A DNA stretch of 22,615 nucleotides, taken from assembly GCA_009602735.1 (NCBI GenBank), contig WELA01001413.1, forward strand, positions 1 through 22,615. The letters are read 5' to 3'. The stretch's first letter is position 1. Each line of letters starts with the position of its first letter. This DNA comes from Mesotaenium endlicherianum. Its lineage: Eukaryota > Streptophyta > Zygnematophyceae > Zygnematales > Mesotaeniaceae. Shown here one piece after another: positions 1 to 5,554 of this stretch. A model generated the notes under the pieces. That model did no database searches. It saw only the letters and a list, made by a program, of their open reading frames with translations, and was not told the origin of the DNA. Position numbers and translations under genes: made by a program.

Positions 1-636
1 CCTCTAGATGTGCTAGGGGAATCTTTGACTCACCCTGAAGGGATTGACAACCCGGTCTCCCTCCAGTTAACTCAGGAATTTGCTGACACCGTGTCAGAAG
101 TCCAACGCAACTTGCACACGGCCCAAGAAAACCAACAAAAATACGCTAATCAACACCGTCGGGAACTGACATTTTCCAAAAGGGATTTAGTCAAACTGCA
201 TTCTCAGCACCTGTACCTCCCTTGTGTGGTCAAGAAAAAGCTTGGCCCTGTCTGGGTCGGTCCATATTCGGTGGTCCGTCGTGTCGGTCATAATGCTTAC
301 AAGCTGAACATGTCAGCTGAATACCAGGGGCACCCGGTCTTTAATGTCTCCTTCCTGGAACCGTACATCAAAGGTGATACACTGTTCACAGGTCGGTTCC
401 CTGTCCAACAGGGACCGGTCCCTGCTGTCCGGGACGGCGACCCTGAGGAATATGAGGTCGATGAGATTTTAGACGCTCGCTCGGTCCGTCGATCGTCTAA
501 ATATGTCATGAAATACCTCATTCGATGGAAGGGTTACGATGCCTCTGGGGACACTTGGGAGTTTAAGGACCACTTGACCAATGCCAAAGGGGCGTTGACA
601 CGGTTCCACCTTCGGGCCGCTGGAGTCCCTCCATAA
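1..636 (+). CDS. Integrase C-terminal region with chromodomain (partial pol of element A)
   Basis: This is the end of a Ty3/gypsy polyprotein, open from the first base of the window to TAA at 634-636. About the first 75 codons resemble the post-catalytic integrase region. A GPY/F-type module follows (KLGPVWVGPYSVVRRVG, about 238-288) and then the family-typical stretch ending VFNVSFLEPY. A chromodomain spans about 445-610, with the aromatic positions expected of a methyl-lysine cage: Y in EYEVDEIL, W in IRWKGY and W in DTWEF. In known chromoviruses this domain directs integration toward modified chromatin. The catalytic DDE core, RT and gag are outside the window. No frameshift is visible here, so the part seen could still be functional. 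Confidence 0.92.
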   Translation, partial: PLDVLGESLTHPEGIDNPVSLQLTQEFADTVSEVQRNLHTAQENQQKYANQHRRELTFSKRDLVKLHSQHLYLPCVVKKKLGPVWVGPYSVVRRVGHNAYKLNMSAEYQGHPVFNVSFLEPYIKGDTLFTGRFPVQQGPVPAVRDGDPEEYEVDEILDARSVRRSSKYVMKYLIRWKGYDASGDTWEFKDHLTNAKGALTRFHLRAAGVPP

Positions 637-684
637 CTGTCATTTCAGTTGACACGGGAAGGTGACAGGCGGTCCTGTCTCCAT

Positions 685-697
685 TTAAGTTGGAGGG
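685..697 (+). promoter_or_regulatory. Second polypurine-tract-like motif after pol
   Basis: TTAAGTTGGAGGG is identical over 13 bases to the tract abutting the 3' LTR (2802-2814), and here it is followed by GAAAA. It is preserved in copy C (22360-22372). It may be a relic of the ancestral 3' end of the element or a second plus-strand priming site. The function is inferred. Confidence 0.45.
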
Positions 698-923
698 GAA
701 AATATATGACAGTTAGTGAGCGAGAGCGATAAAAGAACAGTTACGTGAACCCTAAGTGTCAACATAATGACAGAGGGGACAGCCTGGCCCACATAACGCA
801 CCTTGAGCAGAAGGAAAAAGGGCCTCGCATAACACTACATCACTTAACTCACCCTAAAACACACTCATACGCTTATGTGTAGCGCATTGCAACTACGTCA
901 ACTTTTAGCAATCATCCTGTAAG

Positions 924-1025
924 GTAAACAGCAGCGAAGCTTCTATACTAATACTAACATACTTCCTGCAATTCCTACGACAAAGGTCCATATCCTACTA
1001 ATTTGTGCCCTGGTTACATGTGCAG
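924..1025 (+). other. Candidate intron before the accessory ORF
   Basis: The donor is AAG|GTAAAC (921-929) and the acceptor is TGTGCAG|G (1019-1026), with a branch-like CTACTAAT just upstream. The acceptor falls one base before ATG 1027. Copy C keeps donor and acceptor and has a perfect TACTAAC branch sequence (22155-22257 on the - strand). Splicing, either of this 102-base intron or from a far-upstream donor to this acceptor, would place the accessory ORF first on a spliced mRNA. This is a motif-based prediction. Confidence 0.4.
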
Positions 1026-1026
1026 G

Positions 1027-2703
1027 ATGGCGCCCACCACACAAAAGGAGGACAGAAAGCGCAAGGCAGAAGAAGCCAGGAGGACAATGGAGCAATACCA
1101 GAAGGAGCTGGCGGCGACGTCCCTCACCAGGAGAGAACAAGAAAGGGTCCGCAAACAACAAGAGGCGGCAGAAGAGGCACAGAGGAAGAAGGATCAGGAA
1201 GCGGAAAACCTCAGGAAGGCTGAGGAGGAGAGACAGAAGAAACAGCAAGAAGAAGCGGCAGCGGCAGAAGAGGAGAAAAGAAAAAAGATAGAAGCGGACA
1301 GACAGAAGAGCTTGGCCACTTACAGGTATACTGTGGTGGGTGGCCAAAACTTTGATAACCTGAAAGAAGCATTGCTGGCAGCCCAGGAGATCAACAGGCT
1401 GGAACAGACAACACTGCTACAGAAGGAAGGAGCTACAGCACTGGACAGGTACATCGAGACACACACCGGCGTGGTCCTTTACGAAGATTATGCTAAGATG
1501 GTGGGCTATACAGCAGAGCAGGCCCGGTATCTCGCAGATGATTCAGAGGACAAGCCGGTCCCCATACCGGGAATAGTGGGAGATCAGAGACTCATCCGGA
1601 TGGTGAGCATGCGGCCCGATAGCTTTAAGGATACGGTATTCTACCTCACACTCCTGCCAGCTTACAATGAAGTTGAGAGAAGGAGCTGGGAGTACTTGGC
1701 CAGGGAAGCAGGACAGCAGATGTTCTCTCCCCACTGGTTCCCGTGTAAACTGAGGAAGGCTGAGCACGGACCCCAGTACTACCAGCAGCCAACAGACTGG
1801 AGGTGGATGACCGTCACAAATAAGAAGCAGGAGTGTGACCGAGCCCAACCGGATGACTTCCACTATGGCCTAGACGGCTATCTCATCCTACCACCTCACA
1901 TTGCCCCTTGGGACCCCAGGCTGAATGGATGCCTGAGCAATATGAATGCAGAGACCAAGGAACATAGGAGGAGGGGAAGAGACTACTTCTCTAAGGGAAA
2001 GCATGCCTTTGTCAAATGGGCAAAGAATGCAGGCCGGATAGATATCAGTAGGCTGAAGGCCAAGCAACCTCCAGCGCGCCCTAAGAAAGGGAGGTCGGTA
2101 GACTACTCCATGTCTACTAGGGAGCAGGACGACTTAGTGGACGAGACCCCTACTCTCTCCGAGGAGGAGGATGAGGAGGATGAGGAAGGAGAACAAGGCA
2201 GAGGAGAAGCATCAGCAGCAGGTACTCAGGATACCCAGCGAGAGGCAGTGGCACTTCCTAAAGAACCACGATCAGGTGTGTGGAATGTGATCCCCGTTAT
2301 GGCGACAACTGGACCCCGCGCTCGCTCCCCCAGCCCACCTGCCCAAGCAGGGGAAGAAGCTGATCTGACTGTACTGGGCAGCAGACACAGACAGAAATCC
2401 CCAGAGGACAGGGGTGCCAGAAGAGGGACACGCGGGTGGGCCAGAGGTATGCCAGCCTCCCCCTCCGCTCAGGGGCATGTACCTCTAGCCAATGTATTTC
2501 AGCATCCTACTGGAATGCCTGTCTATGTGGGAATCAACACCCAAATAGTTGAAGAGCAGGCCACCATCCTCCGTTCTCCCCGAGGGCCAACTTTAGAGCA
2601 AACAGGGTTCTTTAGAAGGCCAGCTGACAGACCTAGAGGGTTGTCCAGATCTAGGTCCAGATCTCCGTCGTCTGACCCTGAAGTCCCAGGAACAACCCCT
2701 TAA
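1027..2703 (+). CDS. Accessory ORF protein of element A (coiled-coil, acidic, RS-tailed)
   Basis: This is an uninterrupted ORF of 558 codons in the position where env-like ORFs sit in some retroelements. ATG 1027 is preferred because AGGATGG is a strong initiation context; the in-frame ATG at 1018 has a poor one. Approximate domains are: residues 5-100, a highly charged K/E/R/Q/A coiled coil; 100-345, a mixed, probably folded region rich in W and Y; 345-390, a basic patch (KQPPARPKKGRS) then an acidic run (EEEDEEDEE); and the remainder, a P/S/R-rich disordered tail ending in RS dipeptides (LSRSRSRSPSSDP). I see no signal peptide, membrane segment, zinc knuckle or enzymatic motif, so this is not a recognisable envelope protein. 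The C-terminal half is conserved with the element B fragment. I do not recognise the family. A nucleic-acid-binding, packaging or nuclear role is only a guess. Confidence 0.8.
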   Translation: MAPTTQKEDRKRKAEEARRTMEQYQKELAATSLTRREQERVRKQQEAAEEAQRKKDQEAENLRKAEEERQKKQQEEAAAAEEEKRKKIEADRQKSLATYRYTVVGGQNFDNLKEALLAAQEINRLEQTTLLQKEGATALDRYIETHTGVVLYEDYAKMVGYTAEQARYLADDSEDKPVPIPGIVGDQRLIRMVSMRPDSFKDTVFYLTLLPAYNEVERRSWEYLAREAGQQMFSPHWFPCKLRKAEHGPQYYQQPTDWRWMTVTNKKQECDRAQPDDFHYGLDGYLILPPHIAPWDPRLNGCLSNMNAETKEHRRRGRDYFSKGKHAFVKWAKNAGRIDISRLKAKQPPARPKKGRSVDYSMSTREQDDLVDETPTLSEEEDEEDEEGEQGRGEASAAGTQDTQREAVALPKEPRSGVWNVIPVMATTGPRARSPSPPAQAGEEADLTVLGSRHRQKSPEDRGARRGTRGWARGMPASPSAQGHVPLANVFQHPTGMPVYVGINTQIVEEQATILRSPRGPTLEQTGFFRRPADRPRGLSRSRSRSPSSDPEVPGTTP

Positions 2704-2816
2704 GGTGACAGGCTGAAGAGGCAGTCAATAAGGGAGGCTAGTCAAGTTCAGTTCCCTTATTTAAAATTCCTGCAGTTTAATGTTGTCGAGGCGACAACAA
2801 GTTAAGTTGGAGGGAT
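2704..2816 (+). promoter_or_regulatory. Pre-LTR segment: conserved hairpin and polypurine tract of element A
   Basis: A perfect hairpin GTTGTCG-AGG-CGACAAC lies at 2782-2798, and the purine-rich TTAAGTTGGAGGGAT (2802-2816) directly abuts the LTR. The tract is the expected plus-strand primer site. In element B the hairpin is kept with a T in place of one C, leaving a G.T wobble pair (4298-4314). In C it is identical to A (20382-20398). Confidence 0.7.
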
Positions 2817-3537
2817 TGTAATGAATCAGTATATTAGTGGATATAATATTCATTCAAGTATAATAGTTAATTAAGTTCAGCCTGCTGAACTGTAGTTAAT
2901 AGTCAGTCTGCTGGACTTTACATAATTATCAGTTTAATGACTCAGCCGGAAGCAGCAGGCTGAAGTCAACTTAAGTCAGCTTGCTGACACATTCTTTGAC
3001 AGCCAGCTGACTTCCGTTCTCGGTAGCAGCGAACTGCCTCGATATGCATCTAAGTGTGATATGCTAGATGAATGGCCAGATGACATCCCTATGATGGATG
3101 GCGATTCGGGATGATGGGAGATGGCGGTGGATTTGGTTAACCGAGGTCCTACCAACGTGGTTAACTCCCGGGTAGGCGGTGCCATCGCACTGACCGTTGA
3201 ACAGTAAACTCATTCCATGTACATATGCTAGGCATTGCTCTCGAGTTCGGCATTCGGAAACGAGGCCAACTCTCTTGTACAGCTTACTGAGAGAGATCTG
3301 AATCCAAGGCGAGAAGCCATTGATACGCACTGTCTTCTAACCTTGCTTATGTATGAGTTTACTGATTTGCATTATTGATGCTAGTTTACTCTCATTTGAC
3401 TGACGAGTATTATTCACTGCTAGTGCGTTGTCCTTTTGCCGTTTAAACAATTAACGGAAAGTACCATAAAGATTACTTGCTGATATAAAGATCTTTATTA
3501 ATTGTTAATCGCGTATTTGGTAAGTCGATTCATTTCA
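2817..3537 (+). repeat. 3' LTR of element A (721 bp)
   Basis: It begins TGTAATGAATC and ends GATTCATTTCA, which are inverted repeats of each other at 10 of 11 positions, and it starts directly after the polypurine tract. Family members are 4333-5052, 15042-15786, 14873-15041 plus 15787-16180, and 19644-20363 (reverse). The 5' part has palindromes built on CAGC-NN-GCTG (2875-2890 and 2975-2988). A 14-bp palindrome ATAAAGATCTTTAT overlaps a TATA-like TATAAAG only about 50 bp from the 3' end. The - strand carries an 88-codon ORF (3064-3330) that is also open in the other copies. Confidence 0.9.
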
Positions 3538-3538
3538 C

Positions 3539-4213
3539 AAATGGGCAAGCAAGCAAGGGGAAAAGGACCTCTATGAGGTCCGGACTAAGCAGCCCCCACC
3601 AGCACCCAAAAGGGGAAGGTCAGTAGGATATTCTTTTTCTCGGGAAGAGCTGGAGCAGCTCACAGAAGAGACCCCAGAATTCTCAGAGGAACCCGGGGAC
3701 GGAGAGGAGGAGGAGTCAGAGGAAGACGCGGAGGAAGGCGAGGAGGAGGACACTAGCTCCGCCGTGATCCTGACACCTGCCACATCCCCTGTAAGGGAGA
3801 AGACGGGGTTGGCCCCGCAGCAACTCGCTCAAGAGGAGGATATCACTTGGCTGGGAACTGCCAGAGGACAGAGCCCATCTCCAGGCAAGGAGACCCAGTC
3901 AGACAGGAGGGCTGCTCGGGAGATAGCCAGAGGCCTGCCAGCATCTCCCTCGCAGAGAGGGCATGTACCCTTGGCTCATGTCATGCAACATTCTTCTGGG
4001 ATGCCGGCATATGTACCAGTTAGTTTGAGGGATGCCCAGGAGAAGGCTGCCTCCATTCAGTTTCAGACCGTGCAGGAGGAAACCGCACAGTTACTGCGTT
4101 CTCCGCGGGGTCCCTATGCGGAGCCTCCCTCTCTGACAGGCTTCAGAAGACCCCAAGACAGGAGGAGGTCTGACTCTCCTGACCATAGGGCCCCAGGGGC
4201 ATCTCCCTCTTAA
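3539..4213 (+). pseudogene. C-terminal part of element B accessory ORF, split by element A
   Basis: The reading frame is open from the LTR boundary to TAA 4211-4213 (224 codons). Its first residues KWA align with KWAKNAG in the element A protein, showing that A interrupted this ORF mid-gene. Features shared with A are GRSV-x-YS, ET-P-x-x-SEE followed by a longer acidic run, G-x-PASPS-x-x-GHVPLA, QH-x-x-GMP-x-YV, LRSPRGP and GF-x-RP-x-DR. Outside these the proteins differ strongly, yet no stop or frameshift has accumulated, which suggests constraint before the interruption. The tail here is less RS-rich (RRRSDSP). No enzymatic motif is seen. Confidence 0.8.
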
Positions 4214-4332
4214 GGGCGGAGGGCCAAGGGCACAGCACGCTGTATGGGAGAAGGATCAGTAATTTAAGTTGGGGAATTCCATGTCCCCTGTGTCAGTGTT
4301 GTCGAGGTGACAACATGTTTAGTTGGAGGGAT
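4214..4332 (+). promoter_or_regulatory. Pre-LTR segment of element B with hairpin and polypurine tract
   Basis: Most of this segment does not match element A, but the last part does: the hairpin GTTGTCG-AGG-TGACAAC (4298-4314) and the tract TTTAGTTGGAGGGAT (4318-4332) touching the LTR. Conservation of only these two pieces suggests both matter for replication. Confidence 0.65.
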
Positions 4333-5052
4333 TGTAATGAATCAGTATATTGGTTGATATAATATTCGTTCAAATATAACAATTAAATAAGTTCAGCCTG
4401 CTGAACTCTAGTTCATAATCAGTCTGCTGGACTTTATATTTAATATCAGTTTAATGACTCAGCCAAAAGCAGCAGGCTGGAGTCAACTTAGGTCAGCTGG
4501 CTGACACATTCTTTAACAGCCAGCTGACTTCCGTAGTCGGTTGCAGCGAACTGCCTAGATATGCATCTAAGTGTGGTGTGCTAGATGAATGGCCAGATGA
4601 CATCCTTAGGATGGATGGCGATTCGGGGTGATGGGAGATGGCGGTGGATTTGGTTAACCGAGGTCCTACCAACGTGGTTAACTCCCGGGTAGGCGGTGCT
4701 ATCGCACTGGCCGTTGAACAGTAAACTCATTCCATGTACATATGCTAGGTATTGCTCTTGAGTTGGGCATTCGGAGACGAGGCCAACTCTCTTGTACAGC
4801 TTACTGAGAGAGACCTGAATCCAAGGCGAGAAGCCATTGATACGCACCGTCTTCTAACCTTGCTTATGCATGAGTTTACTCATTGCATTATTGATGCTAG
4901 TTTACTTGCATTTGATTTACGAGTGTTGTTCACTGCTAGTGTGTTATCCTTTTGCCGTTTAATCAATTAACGAAAAATCCATAGAGATTACTTGCTGATA
5001 TAAAGATCTTTATTAATTGTTAATCGCCTATTTGGTAAGACAATTCATTTCA
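4333..5052 (+). repeat. 3' LTR of element B (720 bp)
   Basis: It runs from TGTAATGAATC to AATTCATTTCA and looks roughly nine-tenths identical to the element A LTR by eye, much closer than the two accessory ORFs are. The palindromes GTTCAGC-CT-GCTGAAC and GTCAGC-TG-GCTGAC are preserved, the second with a different loop, as is the ATAAAGATCTTTAT palindrome. The antisense 88-codon ORF (4581-4847) is open. Confidence 0.9.
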
Positions 5053-5053
5053 A

Positions 5054-5554
5054 CGTCCATTCAAGAGTATACATCCAGATATTCACGCCCTCACTCTTGA
5101 GATCCCCAACATGTCTCTCGAGGAGAAGATTGACCGCTACATCTTTGGCCTCAAACCCAAGGTGGCAAAGGAAGTGGAATTACGCGACTTGACGGACTTC
5201 TCAAAGATCATCGAAGTGGCCCAAAAGGTGGATACCTTGGATTTTAAGCACTCCGTGCCTTCATCTTCACGGGTACCGGCGACGCGGGTGTACGCAGTCC
5301 CTTCCACATCCGAATCTGGACCCACACCCATGGAAATCGGAGTTATTAAAAGGGACCCCGCGGCTGCCCGGAAGAGTGGAAGACCCTCCAATGACACTTA
5401 TGATGCAAGAAACCAGCAAGGAGTGAAAGCAAGACTCTCCCCGGCTGAAAAAGAAGCTCTCATGACGGCTGGACTATGCTTTTATTGTAAGGAAAATGGC
5501 CATCGTGCACTCCCATGCCCCAAAAAGTTGTCAAAAAATGGACAGCGCCGGTAG
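5054..5554 (+). CDS. Gag C-terminal part with CCHC zinc knuckle (element D)
   Basis: The frame is open directly from the element B LTR boundary to TAG 5552-5554, so the capsid N-terminus has been separated to the left. The visible part begins in a conserved gag stretch ([15 protein letters not shown], then [12 protein letters not shown]) typical of the Ty3/gypsy retrotransposon gag domain. It continues through a linker to one zinc knuckle, [14 protein letters not shown] (C-x2-C-x4-H-x4-C, about 5479-5520), which binds RNA in the nucleocapsid. The last codons overlap pol and contain a candidate -1 slippery heptamer. Without its N-terminus this copy cannot make full-length Gag. Confidence 0.85.
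   Translation, partial: RPFKSIHPDIHALTLEIPNMSLEEKIDRYIFGLKPKVAKEVELRDLTDFSKIIEVAQKVDTLDFKHSVPSSSRVPATRVYAVPSTSESGPTPMEIGVIKRDPAAARKSGRPSNDTYDARNQQGVKARLSPAEKEALMTAGLCFYCKENGHRALPCPKKLSKNGQRR

Larger units (their letters stand above)
637..1026 (+). other. Leader between pol and accessory ORF, with duplicated pre-LTR segment
   Basis: These 390 bases hold no ORF of note. They contain AAGGTGACAGGC (659-670) and TTAAGTTGGAGGG (685-697). Both recur in the same order downstream of the accessory ORF (2702-2713 and 2802-2814), where the second is the working polypurine tract. A candidate intron fills 924-1025. Copy C lacks 124 bases here, equivalent to 735-858. Confidence 0.6.
1..3537 (+). mobile_element. 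Element A: Ty3/gypsy chromovirus, 3' part (pol end, accessory ORF, 3' LTR)
   Basis: The order is integrase C-terminus with chromodomain (1-636), leader (637-1026), accessory ORF (1027-2703), hairpin and polypurine tract (2782-2816), and 3' LTR (2817-3537). The 5' LTR, gag and most of pol lie left of the window. The LTR ends TTTCA at 3537, and the next base resumes the accessory ORF of element B in frame, so A inserted into B. Element C (19644-22615, opposite strand) is a near-identical copy, which suggests both insertions are young. The 5-bp target duplication predicted from the right flank is CAAAT (3538-3542). Confidence 0.9.
3538..5052 (+). mobile_element. Element B: 3' remnant of a diverged relative of element A
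   Basis: It is exposed on the right side of A and consists of the tail of an accessory ORF (3539-4213), a short 3' untranslated part, a polypurine tract and a 3' LTR (4333-5052). Its 5' portion should lie left of element A, outside the window. After its LTR ends at 5052 the gag reading frame of element D begins, so B inserted into D. The predicted target duplication is ACGTC (5053-5057). Confidence 0.85.

Noticed and set aside
943..1863. Reading frames on the strand opposite the accessory ORF (and mirror frames at 21317-22276).
   Set aside because: They are shadows of the biased coding frame. The leucine- and serine-rich products arise from antisense of K/E-rich codons.
1027..2703. Accessory ORF as an envelope gene.
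   Set aside because: It sits in the env position, but there is no signal peptide, transmembrane segment, cysteine pattern or glycosylation-rich ectodomain.
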